From Candidatus Zhuqueibacterota bacterium (GTDB taxonomy: Bacteria > Zhuqueibacterota > Zhuqueibacteria > Thermofontimicrobiales > Thiofontviventaceae): a stretch of 64,000 nucleotides of DNA. The notes beneath the pieces were generated by a model. That model saw only the letters and a program-made list of their open reading frames with translations. It was not told the origin of the DNA and did not search any database. Shown piece by piece: positions 8,931 through 17,809 of the stretch; position 1 is the stretch's first letter; the number at the start of each line of letters is the position of its first letter. The stretch is from assembly GCA_016926625.1 (NCBI GenBank), contig JAFGOE010000100.1, positions 1 to 64,000 of the forward strand. Reading direction: 5' to 3'. The translations under genes were made by a program, and so were the position numbers.

Positions 8931-9510
8931 TAGAACATGCTGGCACATCAAGGCTTTTTTTTATGATCAGTTTAGATATCGTCGCGTTTTCAGGCCGATA
9001 ATCGAGCGGGAGAATAGAGGCATATCGACTTTGTACGACCGAATAGCGAGATCGGGGGCTGCATTGTATGATCTTGGCATCGGAACCGGAAACGCGTTAC
9101 AATTTTTGCCGACAAATTTGAGAATTTTTGGGTTTGATAACAATTTACACATGTTGACATTGGCTAAACGGCGTTATGCAGTCGATGTAGTGCAAGCGAG
9201 CATATTAAACCTGCCTGTCAGGGACTTTTCGGCGGATATCGTCCTGGTCGTTGGTGTATCAGAGTATATAACCGATATTGACATGATGTTCAAGGAATTA
9301 CAGCGGATAATGAATTCGGGTTCTCATGCGCTTGTCACATATTCTCCCTTATCCATTATTTCAGTATTACGCAAATTTACCGGTAACAAGGTAATTATCA
9401 GGAAGAGGGAACAGTTCGAGCCATTAATAGAGCAGTACGGATTTGAAATAATAGATACAAACTATTTAAGTACGCAGCATCAACTATTAATTAAGAAGAT
9501 TGCTGACTAG
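8893..9510 (+). CDS. class I SAM-dependent methyltransferase
   Basis: Rossmann-type methyltransferase with SAM motif I 'YDLGIGTGNALQFL' and a following acidic loop, 'FGFDNN'; UbiE/COQ5-like class. The substrate cannot be read. The start is uncertain. No ATG lies in frame; TTG at 8893 gives a normal N-terminus ('MKNYVKN') and would overlap the DUF1343 gene by 38 bases. The family's first helix ('FFYDQFRYRRVF') begins near 8953, so the true start must be upstream of that. It is probably co-transcribed with the DUF1343 gene and with the next gene, 3 bases downstream. Confidence 0.65.
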   Translation: MKNYVKNICSIIDRTCWHIKAFFYDQFRYRRVFRPIIERENRGISTLYDRIARSGAALYDLGIGTGNALQFLPTNLRIFGFDNNLHMLTLAKRRYAVDVVQASILNLPVRDFSADIVLVVGVSEYITDIDMMFKELQRIMNSGSHALVTYSPLSIISVLRKFTGNKVIIRKREQFEPLIEQYGFEIIDTNYLSTQHQLLIKKIAD

Positions 9511-9513
9511 ACT

Positions 9514-10950
9514 ATGGAAGCAATTCAATTTGAAATTGTCAATTCAGGATCAGAGAGTCATGCTGGTTATCTAAGCACGAGGCGACGCAGAGAGAACAGC
9601 CTGAAACGACTCGTTGTAAATTCGGAACATATCACCCGATTGTTTTCTGTAGTAAAAGAATTGCGTTCTATCCGCTTCGATGAGCTAGAGTTACTTCGAG
9701 ACCTCAGAGAACTTGTCGAAACGGAATCGCAGCGTTTCGATAAAATAAAGGAACCCGCTGAATTTCGCAGGGAGATTCGCTCGAGGATGCTTCCTCGTTA
9801 TCTCAGTACCGACTTTATCCAGATGACGCAGAAGAAACTCATGACCGAGTTAATGGTGACGACTCAGAATAAACAGGATCAGGATGCCTTATTAACTGCG
9901 ATGATATTCCTGCAGTCCCACACCGAGATCGGAATCCCGGTCGAAGAGAATCCCCTTTGGGAGATCATATTTAATTTATCGCTGAAAGATGGAATCCGAT
10001 TCGTCGATTCGCTCACTGCCTTTAATGAAGGATTAGATACATTGAAATCAAGCGATCCTTCGGCCCTGTATCAGGAACCTCCTGTCTTGCAGTTTACAAA
10101 AGATATCTGTGAATGGCCCATTTTCTGGAAAAAATTGGTGAACAGTACGAATATTCAGGCATACGAAGATGTTGTCTCGGCTATTCTGAGGGGTGAATTA
10201 ATTATCAATTTTCAATTCGATGAAATCTGTCATCTTCCGCTTAATCTGTTTCGGATATATAATGATGTTCATCAAGCAGCGAACTCTGATATGAGCTCTG
10301 ACGGATTTATTCCGATGACGGATGAACAGCGGGAGGAAGTGGCACAGGATCTGCTTGATCATATTAATCGTGCATTAGAGGCTGATGGAGCCGTTCTTAT
10401 CCCGGCATTAAAAACAGCATTCAACCAGATTAATTTTAAAAAAAGCAATGTCGGTCACGGTGTTGCGGACGTATTTCAGCGTATGAAGGATCTTGATATG
10501 TTGCAATGGATCCGACATCCTATCATCATTACGCTCATGGTTGCAAAGATAAGTAGCAAGAAATATTGGGACAATAAGCTAGACTATTTTTTCCTTTTTA
10601 CCATCATGAAAAATCCTGAAGATCCTCAAAATTATTTTGAATACAGTCAGATATTGATCAAATTAAAAAAATACAATATCATAGAGCACTTGCTCCACCT
10701 GGCCATTGAGCTGGATAAAAACACGTTTTGGGGATACTGGGGATTAGGGACGTACTACCTCAGGAAGAATGATCTCGAAGCATGCGAAACCAATTTATCG
10801 ACTGCCTTGAAGCTGGCACAGCATCTTGAAATAGAATCCCCGGGACGTTACCGTAGAGAATTGTTTCTCATCAAGGAGGACATCAGGCGATTAAATTGTA
10901 AAAAAATTAAGAAAGAAGCTCGATCCCACGAACAGATCACCTTGTTTTAA
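9514..10950 (+). CDS. hypothetical protein with C-terminal tetratricopeptide-like repeats
   Basis: I do not recognise a family for the 478-residue product. It is helical and lacks a signal peptide or membrane segment. Residues about 370-440 look like two TPR-like helix pairs ('YFEYSQILIKLKKY', 'WGYWGLGTYYLRKNDLE'), which suggests a protein-interaction platform. It starts 3 bases after the methyltransferase stop, so the two are likely translated from one message. Its stop codon overlaps, tail to tail, the stop of the agmatinase gene on the other strand. Confidence 0.6.
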   Translation: MEAIQFEIVNSGSESHAGYLSTRRRRENSLKRLVVNSEHITRLFSVVKELRSIRFDELELLRDLRELVETESQRFDKIKEPAEFRREIRSRMLPRYLSTDFIQMTQKKLMTELMVTTQNKQDQDALLTAMIFLQSHTEIGIPVEENPLWEIIFNLSLKDGIRFVDSLTAFNEGLDTLKSSDPSALYQEPPVLQFTKDICEWPIFWKKLVNSTNIQAYEDVVSAILRGELIINFQFDEICHLPLNLFRIYNDVHQAANSDMSSDGFIPMTDEQREEVAQDLLDHINRALEADGAVLIPALKTAFNQINFKKSNVGHGVADVFQRMKDLDMLQWIRHPIIITLMVAKISSKKYWDNKLDYFFLFTIMKNPEDPQNYFEYSQILIKLKKYNIIEHLLHLAIELDKNTFWGYWGLGTYYLRKNDLEACETNLSTALKLAQHLEIESPGRYRRELFLIKEDIRRLNCKKIKKEARSHEQITLF

Positions 10951-11831
10951 AGAACCTGTCTCCAAAAATAGGCCATCATTTTGTAAATGAGTTTAGCGCA
11001 TGTATAGCTCTGATGATGATGTTCAACGGCAGGTGCAAATTCTACCACATCAAATCCAAGCACACGACGATTTAAATCGGCAATTTTTTTCAGGAAAGTC
11101 AACATCTGATACCAGGTCAAACCACCGGGCTCAGGAGTTCCGGTCTGACTGATAACGGAAGGATCGAACACATCGATATCGAGAGATATATAGACGTTTT
11201 TTCTCAACTGATGTAAAGCGCGTTCCACACAGCGAGGATCCGCGACGATGTCGCGGGCGAAACAGATGGGATGACGGGTGAGTGCGTTGAACTGTATTTC
11301 TTCACGGCTGATACTTCGAATTCCAATGGATACGACGTCAATTCCGAGTTCACATACACGCCTCATGACACACGCGTGCGAAAGATTTGTCCCCTCATAA
11401 CGATCTCGAAGGTCGGCATGAGCATCGAAATGAATGATGCTGAAATCAGATCCCCATTTTTTATAGAATGCCTGGATCGGTGCGATGGACAATGAATGCT
11501 CACCACCGATGATCACGGGTTTCTTATCGAGATCAATAAGATAAGAAACCTGTTGTTCCAGTGCGTTTAAAAATTGCTGATGTTCTAAATCGTTGGATAG
11601 CGCCTCAGCGGTAAAAATTCCGCTCTGGAACGGTTCACCGTCCAATTCATCGTCGTACAATTCGAGATAATCTGATGCTTCCAGAATGGCAGCTGGCGCA
11701 CCGGATGTTCCTTTCCCATAGGACACTGTTTTCTCTAACGGAGCCGGTATCAAGACAATGCTCGCATCATCGAGAGTGCACTCGATGAGTTCGCTGCTGA
11801 GAAATTGTGATTTATTCGCACGGATAATCAT
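10947..11831 (-). CDS. speB: agmatinase (arginase/ureohydrolase family)
   Basis: Ureohydrolase with the binuclear manganese motifs in order: 'GGEHS', 'HFDAHADLRD' and 'SLDIDVFDP'. The length (294 residues) and lack of a signal peptide fit cytoplasmic agmatinase, which hydrolyses agmatine to putrescine and urea. The assignment to agmatine rather than arginine rests mainly on context, since the gene before it encodes an arginine decarboxylase. Together they make putrescine from arginine. ATG start at 11831. A hairpin lies in the 118-base gap between the two genes. Confidence 0.87.
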   Translation of the reverse strand: MIIRANKSQFLSSELIECTLDDASIVLIPAPLEKTVSYGKGTSGAPAAILEASDYLELYDDELDGEPFQSGIFTAEALSNDLEHQQFLNALEQQVSYLIDLDKKPVIIGGEHSLSIAPIQAFYKKWGSDFSIIHFDAHADLRDRYEGTNLSHACVMRRVCELGIDVVSIGIRSISREEIQFNALTRHPICFARDIVADPRCVERALHQLRKNVYISLDIDVFDPSVISQTGTPEPGGLTWYQMLTFLKKIADLNRRVLGFDVVEFAPAVEHHHQSYTCAKLIYKMMAYFWRQVL

Positions 11832-11879
11832 ATTCTATCTAATGGGAAAAAGGTTGTAGAAAAAAACAGATGGTTTGTG

Positions 11880-11919
11880 AGGAAGTCAGGAGATAGGAAT
11901 GCCATTTCCTGAACTTCCT
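11880..11919. promoter_or_regulatory. hairpin between arginine decarboxylase and agmatinase genes
   Basis: AGGAAGT (11880-11886) pairs with ACTTCCT (11913-11919), and the inner CAGGA (11887-11891) with TCCTG (11907-11911), one base being bulged. It has no adjacent T-run of terminator type on the minus strand, so a processing or translational role is as likely as termination. Confidence 0.35.
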
Positions 11920-11949
11920 GTTTTCGAATCAAAATGAACATAAAACGTA

Positions 11950-12492
11950 TTAAAGTTCCAGAAAAATAACGGCAGCGATGACGGTTGTCCAGGAGTCTTT
12001 TTTACCGCGTGCTGATTGGGTAATATTCATACTTTTATATACCTTGCCGGATGCCTTATAGACTTGTTTTCTTTCATCCCAGGCTGTTTCCGGATCGAAT
12101 TCGATGCCTTGCGTCGTTGCAAGCATCGTTGCAGCGAGATCTTCGCTGTAATCCCCGGCGATATTCGCATTTTCACCAAAAGAGTGATATTCAGAAATGT
12201 AACCGTGCCCTGTTTTTTCCGCAGGCACAGCGATCCCGATCGATGCGACGAGCAAGCGATTGCCCTCGTTGGTCTGATTTTTTGCTAAAACGGTATAGGT
12301 TATCTGTCCTGGTTGGATTAGTTCAACTCCCTTTGTACGGGAAATGATTTTACATTTCGGAGGGAAAATGCTGGAAACTTGAACGAGATTGCACTTCTCA
12401 ATGCCTGCGTCTCTCAAAGCCAATTCGAAACTTTGAAGTTTATCTCTATGTGTTCCAACTCCCTTCGTGAGGAAAACAGTGTTTGGGACCAA
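11950..12492 (-). CDS. pdaD: pyruvoyl-dependent arginine decarboxylase
   Basis: PvlArgDC family, 180 residues. The self-cleavage site is the Ser40-Ser41 pair in 'VSSIFPPK'; cleavage makes a beta chain and an alpha chain that begins with the pyruvoyl group from Ser41. It converts arginine to agmatine without PLP. The conserved '[11 protein letters not shown]' N-terminus and the 'GYISEYH' segment are present. The start is TTG at 12492: a stop codon lies six bases upstream in frame, and GGAGA sits at the proper distance, while a nearby ATG (12499) is in another frame. The gene follows the second DUF1343 gene by 23 bases and precedes agmatinase, so all three probably share one message. Confidence 0.88.
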   Translation of the reverse strand: MVPNTVFLTKGVGTHRDKLQSFELALRDAGIEKCNLVQVSSIFPPKCKIISRTKGVELIQPGQITYTVLAKNQTNEGNRLLVASIGIAVPAEKTGHGYISEYHSFGENANIAGDYSEDLAATMLATTQGIEFDPETAWDERKQVYKASGKVYKSMNITQSARGKKDSWTTVIAAVIFLEL

Positions 12493-12515
12493 TTTTCATC
12501 TCCAAAATTGAATGA

Positions 12516-13766
12516 TTAATATATTAAGTAATTAGCTCGAACTTTTATAAATTTATCGAGATCATCTGTCCATTTCGAAATAATTTGATCCGCCGAAATT
12601 CCTGACGCCACGTCCTTGCGTATCTCATCGGTACCAAAGGCTTTATCAAAGGATCCTGTGCGTCTGGTATCGAATATATCGTGATCAGGAAATAGTTTTT
12701 CGAGTGTAGTGAGGATATGTATCTGTATTTCGAGGGGTGCGATCTGTTCGACGTCCGTGATATGTATTTCAATGCCGTTACAATATTCACCCGTAAAGGT
12801 TGAATAGTAAGGCGTATAAAACATCGGTCTGAAATACACACCTTTTAAGGCCAGTGAATTCAGGGTATCAGCCAGTTCATTTGCTCTTATCCACGGTGCT
12901 GCTATCGTCCTGAACGGTGCAGTGTAACCCACGCCGATGGATACAGTCCCAAGTTCTCCGATACATCCGGTGAGTGCGACGAACATTGGTGTACACTTAC
13001 AGGGAACATGCGGTGAAGGCATGATCCAGGGGAGACCGGTTTGTGAAAATAGCATGTTTCTGTGCCAGCCTTTCATGGGGACAACGGTCAATTCGCAGTG
13101 TATGTTAAATTCTTCATTAAAAAATTTAGCCAGTTCGCCAACCGTCATTCCGTAGACATAGGGTATGGGATAGAGTCCGATGAATGAACTAAACTCGATA
13201 TCGAGCACGTTACCTTCTACTCTGTTTCCCCCCAGTGGATTGGGTCTATCGAGGACCACGAAAGGGATGTTTCTTTCAGCAGCAGCTTCCATACAGTACG
13301 CCATGGTATAGATATACGTATAGGCACGTGAACCGATATCTTGAATATCGTAAAGTAAGATATCTATATTCTCGAGCATTTCTGGTTTCGGTTTACGGGT
13401 GCTGCCATAGAGACTGTAGACCTGAATCCCTGTTTTAGGATCGATATAATCCTCTACTTTCTTCCCGGCCTCTATGTCTCCTCTGACGCCATGTTCAGGA
13501 CCAAAAAGAGCGACGAGATTAATCTGCGGTGATTCGTTTAGCGCATCGATAGTCGATACAAAATCACGGGTGACTCCGGTGGCGTTTGTTATTAATCCCA
13601 CCCGTTTCCCGGCAAGCATATCGATCTTGTCCGATAGTAACACATCAATGCCTGATCCTACGATAGGTTCATCGATGTCCTGTGAGGAAATGACAGGTGC
13701 ATAAACTATTGATACAGCGAGAAGAAAACAAAATGACACGATGAGAACAGAGCGTTTAATGGACAT
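12516..13766 (-). CDS. second DUF1343 protein, NamZ-type, secreted
   Basis: The second GH171/DUF1343 member in the window (416 residues). It has 'GLITNATGV', 'FGPEHGVRGD', 'YGSTRKPKPE', 'DIQDIGSRAYTY' and 'LDRPNPLGG', the same landmarks as the paralogue at 7665. The N-terminus is an ordinary signal peptide (about residues 1-24) rather than a lipobox, so this copy should be periplasmic or secreted instead of lipid-anchored. ATG at 13766 follows GGAGATC. It leads the transcript that also carries the arginine decarboxylase and agmatinase genes, an unexpected partnership. Activity on MurNAc ends is inferred from the family. Confidence 0.84.
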   Translation of the reverse strand: MSIKRSVLIVSFCFLLAVSIVYAPVISSQDIDEPIVGSGIDVLLSDKIDMLAGKRVGLITNATGVTRDFVSTIDALNESPQINLVALFGPEHGVRGDIEAGKKVEDYIDPKTGIQVYSLYGSTRKPKPEMLENIDILLYDIQDIGSRAYTYIYTMAYCMEAAAERNIPFVVLDRPNPLGGNRVEGNVLDIEFSSFIGLYPIPYVYGMTVGELAKFFNEEFNIHCELTVVPMKGWHRNMLFSQTGLPWIMPSPHVPCKCTPMFVALTGCIGELGTVSIGVGYTAPFRTIAAPWIRANELADTLNSLALKGVYFRPMFYTPYYSTFTGEYCNGIEIHITDVEQIAPLEIQIHILTTLEKLFPDHDIFDTRRTGSFDKAFGTDEIRKDVASGISADQIISKWTDDLDKFIKVRANYLIY

Positions 13767-13812
13767 GGTTGATCTCCTTTTTTAAAATAATATGGAGTTT
13801 TTGAAACGAAAC

Positions 13813-13842
13813 TAAATTTAAGAAAAAATAGAATAATTGCAA
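13813..13842 (-). promoter_or_regulatory. candidate promoter for DUF1343-pdaD-speB
   Basis: On the minus strand TTGCAA (13842-13837), a 16-base spacer and TAAATT (13820-13815), continuing to TAAATTTA. It lies about 50 bases before the start codon at 13766. Confidence 0.45.
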
Positions 13843-13874
13843 GCAAATTTTAAACTTAATTGTAAAAAAAGTGC

Positions 13875-13903
13875 TTGACATGTAAGCATGAAATCGATAA
13901 ATT
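13875..13903 (+). promoter_or_regulatory. candidate promoter for the amylase gene
   Basis: A perfect TTGACA (13875-13880), a 17-base spacer and TAAATT (13898-13903). The leader would be about 215 bases, long enough for regulation, but I recognise no riboswitch in it. Confidence 0.5.
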
Positions 13904-14126
13904 TTAATATATATAAAATTAACAAGAATTAAAACATAAATTTATATTGATTAATCGACTGTGTTCTAAATCGTGGTGTGCTGATAAGATGCGGTCGACT
14001 GAATTCAGAGGTATCAGATTTTATTTGATGTCGGTGAGACGAATTAAAAATTGGAACATGCTGTAGAGAATAGGCTTGAAGAATTTATGAGCCATCTTTT
14101 GTTATCATTAAAATAAGGTTGAACCT

Positions 14127-16913
14127 ATGCGATCCTGGATTATATGTTTATTATTGGTGACTGGTCTGTCATCGGCTAAACTGTTAGCCGACCCCCGGTA
14201 TCCGGTCACTTTCTCGATAAAAGCACCATCAGCGGCGAGTTCGGTTGCTTTAGTCGGGGATTTTAATAGCTGGTCAGCGAGTTTGAATCCGTTGCATTAT
14301 GTGATAGATACGGATTCGTGGGAGACGACTATCGAGCTGGAACCCGGGCAGTACGAGTATCGGTTTTTGATTAACGGAGTCAATTGGATCAAAGATCCGG
14401 AAAATCCCCATTGGGGAGGTATGAATAGCAACTCGATCGCTTATGTGCTGCATCCTGGCCAACCCAGACTCGTCGATATTTCACCGGAAACAGGAATAAT
14501 TATCAACACCGATATCGTCAGGTTACAGGCCAATTTTGTAGACGGAATCGAAAAGAACGGTATCAGTATTGAAGAATCACGTGTTCAGGTGGACGGACGG
14601 GACATCGAATACCACTATGTGCCCGAGAAGAACGAAATACGAGCATTTTCTCCGCGACTGAAAGAGGGTGAGCACGACATTAAAATAGAAGCAGTGGATA
14701 CCAAAGGAAATAAAGCTTTACCGGTGAAGTCGAATATACTGGTCAATAACCACAATGTGACACCGATCGCAGATGCTGGCTATACGATCATCACGGGTGT
14801 GAATGAACAGGTTTCGCTGAATAGCGGAGCCAGTTATGATGATGATTTGGAGCCTATAGTACGATATAGATGGTCACTGCTTTCCAGACCGGAACGGAGT
14901 GATGCGAGTTTAGATAACAACCGCCGTGCTTATCCTTCATTCATTCCTGATAAAACGGGTCGCTATGTTTTCTCGCTCGAGGTGAATGATATCGCCGGCG
15001 AATCGAGTAGCGATACCGTGGATGTTTATGCGTTTGTGAGGCGTAAATATCCAACGGAATTTGTCTTCGCAGATACTAATTTTGTGCGAGTGTATGAGAG
15101 TGATGTCGATTGTGTCAGCGTTGCGGGTGAATTTAATCAATGGTCAACGGTGGCACATCAGATGAAGGATTACAATCATGATGGAGTGTGGACAGCGTGG
15201 GTCGATTTAGATCCGGGCGAATATGAATATAAATTTGTCGTCAATAATCAACACTGGATTATAGATCCCTTAAATCCGAACAAGATAGCGGATGGTTGGA
15301 ATGCGTTTAATTCTGTAAAGAGAGTCACGCTTAATCTTGCACCGCGCATCGCAGTTGAACCGTCGTTCAGACCCGGGGCAATTCTAATGGATGCATCGGC
15401 CAGCGAGAGTGTGACCGGCAAAGATTTGAAGTATTATTGGTATCAGGACATCAATAATCCGGAACGATATGAATTAAATGATGAAGCGAAAATAAAAATT
15501 CCCATTCCAACGACCTCGGGTGTATATTATTATTACCTGGTGGTAAGCGATAGCTTTGGGAGTGGTTCTCAGGAGACACTGGTTCTTAAGGTAAAGAATC
15601 GTAAAGTCCAGATACAGAACTTTAGTGCATCACCGGACTGGGCAAGGGATGCGATTATCTATGAAATTTTCGTCGAAAAATTTACCAGTCAGGGAAATCT
15701 GAGAGGGGTTATCGACAAGATACCGTATCTGAAGGAACTGGGTATTAATTGCATCTGGCTGATGCCTGTATTTGAAAGTCCAACCGAAAATGGATATGGT
15801 CCGACCGATTTCTTCCGGATCGATCATCAATACGGGAATGAAGATGATCTGAAGGAGCTGGTTACTTCAGCGCATCAGGCAGGGATTCGAGTGGTGTTGG
15901 ACTTTATCGCGAATCATACATCGGATCAACATCGATTCTTCGTATCTTCATTTGAAAACAGATATGCGGTTTTTCGCGACTGGTATAAATGGAAGGACTC
16001 CGAACAGGAGAGACTGTTTTATCGATATGAGTTTTATAACGACTGGGACAGACTCCCTAATCTGAATCATGCAAATCCGCAGGTTAGAAAGTATTTGATG
16101 GATGTCGCGTTGTATTGGTTAAATAGTGGGATCGATGGTTACCGATGCGATGTGGCCTGGGGGGTACCGCATGATTTCTGGAAAATATTCAGACGAACGT
16201 TGAAGAATCAAAATCCGGACTTTTTATTATTGAATGAAACTTTACCGAGAAATCCGTTGTACCATGACAATGAATTTGACATGTCGTATGATACGGACTT
16301 TTACGGTAATTTACTCGATGTGTTCCGGGGTCGAAAACCGATATCTGCGATTCAGACGGGTATAGATAAGACCAATTTAAATTATCCGGATCAGGCTCTA
16401 AGTTTGAGGTATATAGAAAACCATGATATGGAACGATTTATCAGCCAATTTGACATCAATACCACGAAACTAGCGGCGACATTAATATTTACTCTTCCGG
16501 GCACCCCGTTAATGCTGTATGGTCAAGAATTTGGTATGACTGATAGGTTACCGACCATGGACTGGGGATATTCTGAGCAATCACTATATACGTTCTATCA
16601 TAAGCTGATACTACTACGACGCCATCATTCGTGTCTACGGCGCGGTGAATTGATAAAAATAACGACCGATCATGAAGATAAACTCTATGCTTACGCCAGA
16701 CAAAGCGAGAACGAGAGATTCCTTGTTTTAATGAATCTTAGCCAGGAGACGTTAGATTGTCAGCTTTACCTGAAGAGCAGTTTCCCTGAGCTGAGAGGTA
16801 GGATCTATGCGGAGGAGATGCTATCCGGTCGCAAAATGGCATTGACCATATCGGAAAATTCCATATTAACGTACAAAATAGAATCAGAAACATCGGTGAT
16901 CATTAAATTATGA
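14127..16913 (+). CDS. secreted GH13 alpha-amylase family enzyme with two CBM48-like domains
   Basis: A signal peptide (1-21) is followed by a glycogen-binding, early-set domain ('VALVGDFNSWS', about 25-115), a linker region, a PKD/REJ-like domain (about 210-305), a second CBM48-like domain ('VSVAGEFNQWS', about 310-405), an Ig-like stretch, and a GH13 barrel from about residue 500. The catalytic residues are intact: nucleophile Asp675 in 'GYRCDVA', acid/base Glu704 in 'LLNETLP' and Asp767 in 'ENHDMER'; 'DFIANHT' is conserved region I. It should hydrolyse alpha-1,4-glucans outside the cytoplasm; the cyclomaltodextrinase/neopullulanase group is closest by appearance. The stop overlaps the next gene's start (ATGA), so the two are translationally coupled. 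Confidence 0.87.
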   Translation: MRSWIICLLLVTGLSSAKLLADPRYPVTFSIKAPSAASSVALVGDFNSWSASLNPLHYVIDTDSWETTIELEPGQYEYRFLINGVNWIKDPENPHWGGMNSNSIAYVLHPGQPRLVDISPETGIIINTDIVRLQANFVDGIEKNGISIEESRVQVDGRDIEYHYVPEKNEIRAFSPRLKEGEHDIKIEAVDTKGNKALPVKSNILVNNHNVTPIADAGYTIITGVNEQVSLNSGASYDDDLEPIVRYRWSLLSRPERSDASLDNNRRAYPSFIPDKTGRYVFSLEVNDIAGESSSDTVDVYAFVRRKYPTEFVFADTNFVRVYESDVDCVSVAGEFNQWSTVAHQMKDYNHDGVWTAWVDLDPGEYEYKFVVNNQHWIIDPLNPNKIADGWNAFNSVKRVTLNLAPRIAVEPSFRPGAILMDASASESVTGKDLKYYWYQDINNPERYELNDEAKIKIPIPTTSGVYYYYLVVSDSFGSGSQETLVLKVKNRKVQIQNFSASPDWARDAIIYEIFVEKFTSQGNLRGVIDKIPYLKELGINCIWLMPVFESPTENGYGPTDFFRIDHQYGNEDDLKELVTSAHQAGIRVVLDFIANHTSDQHRFFVSSFENRYAVFRDWYKWKDSEQERLFYRYEFYNDWDRLPNLNHANPQVRKYLMDVALYWLNSGIDGYRCDVAWGVPHDFWKIFRRTLKNQNPDFLLLNETLPRNPLYHDNEFDMSYDTDFYGNLLDVFRGRKPISAIQTGIDKTNLNYPDQALSLRYIENHDMERFISQFDINTTKLAATLIFTLPGTPLMLYGQEFGMTDRLPTMDWGYSEQSLYTFYHKLILLRRHHSCLRRGELIKITTDHEDKLYAYARQSENERFLVLMNLSQETLDCQLYLKSSFPELRGRIYAEEMLSGRKMALTISENSILTYKIESETSVIIKL

Positions 16914-17728
16914 GGATAAAACTGAAGAAAACGATCGTTTACGCTTCGCTGTTCATGGTTTTTGTGATACTGCTTATCCCGGCGACGTTGCTCATGGGTC
17001 AGATGGAGATGAAACAGCAGTCCCAACAGATCTCGCAGGACAGGAACGAGACGTTCATATTAACCAATGATGCGGGGATGTATTTTTTAGGTGAAACCGG
17101 GAAACGGAATTCGTCGAACCTGCAGGGATTGAATGTAAACACAATCAAATATCTCGATGATTACATCATCGAAGTGAATGGAAAGATACTGCAACGCAAT
17201 CAATCAGAAGCGACGATTTATTCTGATCGTATCGTACGGCGCTATGATGATCCGGAATTGACTGAGGAAATCACCCTGATGGATTCCTTGCCGGTGTTGA
17301 TGATTAAGTTAACATCAACGAACAAATGTCCGATCACGTTTACACCCGTAATCCCCGGAGAGAAGGCATCTCAAAATCAGGCGACTTACTGGGGTGAGGA
17401 GGATAAGCTGTTGTTCCTGACCAACCGCAGTGGCATGGTGTCTAATTCTTCATTGAGCGCGAGGTTGTGGACAGGTGTCTTCATTTACCCTGAATCCGAT
17501 TTTATAAACTCGGATTCGGAGAACAAGAGATTTTATGTGGGCAACACTGAACGCGATCGGTTTTTACCGGGAAAGCTGACGTCTTTTATTGATAACCCGG
17601 TTTATATCTTTGTCATCATCGGGAACGACAGAGACGACATCCTCGTTAACCGTAAGCTAACGCTTGAAAGATTGAAGTTGTTTATTCGAGATCCAAATAA
17701 AAAGATAGAAGGTGTTCGTAAAACATAA
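16910..17728 (+). CDS. membrane-anchored beta-rich protein coupled to the amylase
   Basis: The 272-residue product has one N-terminal transmembrane segment (about 9-30), then a beta-rich exported part. No catalytic motif is recognised. The body ('TEEITLMDSLPVLMIKL' and onward) faintly resembles the N-terminal beta-sandwich of glucoamylase or glycogen-debranching enzymes, and the tail looks like the helical linker that in those enzymes leads to the catalytic barrel, which is absent here. That likeness is weak and from memory. The ATGA overlap with the amylase gene argues for a joint function, such as holding the enzyme at the surface. Confidence 0.6.
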   Translation: MRIKLKKTIVYASLFMVFVILLIPATLLMGQMEMKQQSQQISQDRNETFILTNDAGMYFLGETGKRNSSNLQGLNVNTIKYLDDYIIEVNGKILQRNQSEATIYSDRIVRRYDDPELTEEITLMDSLPVLMIKLTSTNKCPITFTPVIPGEKASQNQATYWGEEDKLLFLTNRSGMVSNSSLSARLWTGVFIYPESDFINSDSENKRFYVGNTERDRFLPGKLTSFIDNPVYIFVIIGNDRDDILVNRKLTLERLKLFIRDPNKKIEGVRKT

Positions 17729-17809
17729 GGACAGAAACCTACCCAGCCGGGCAGATGAGGTGGGATAGTGAATCTGTTCAGTGTGTTTTACATGCAGAAA
17801 ACGTTAACG

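Larger units (their letters stand above)
13767..14126. other. divergent intergenic region with two promoters
   Basis: This 360-base AT-rich gap lies between the divergently transcribed DUF1343 and amylase genes. It holds the minus-strand promoter (13842-13813) and the plus-strand promoter (13875-13903), whose -35 boxes are only 33 bases apart. I see no gene in it. Confidence 0.5.

Noticed and set aside
12016-12347. Open frames on the plus strand across the arginine decarboxylase gene
   Set aside because: They are antisense to a clear PvlArgDC gene, have no family likeness and no ribosome site.
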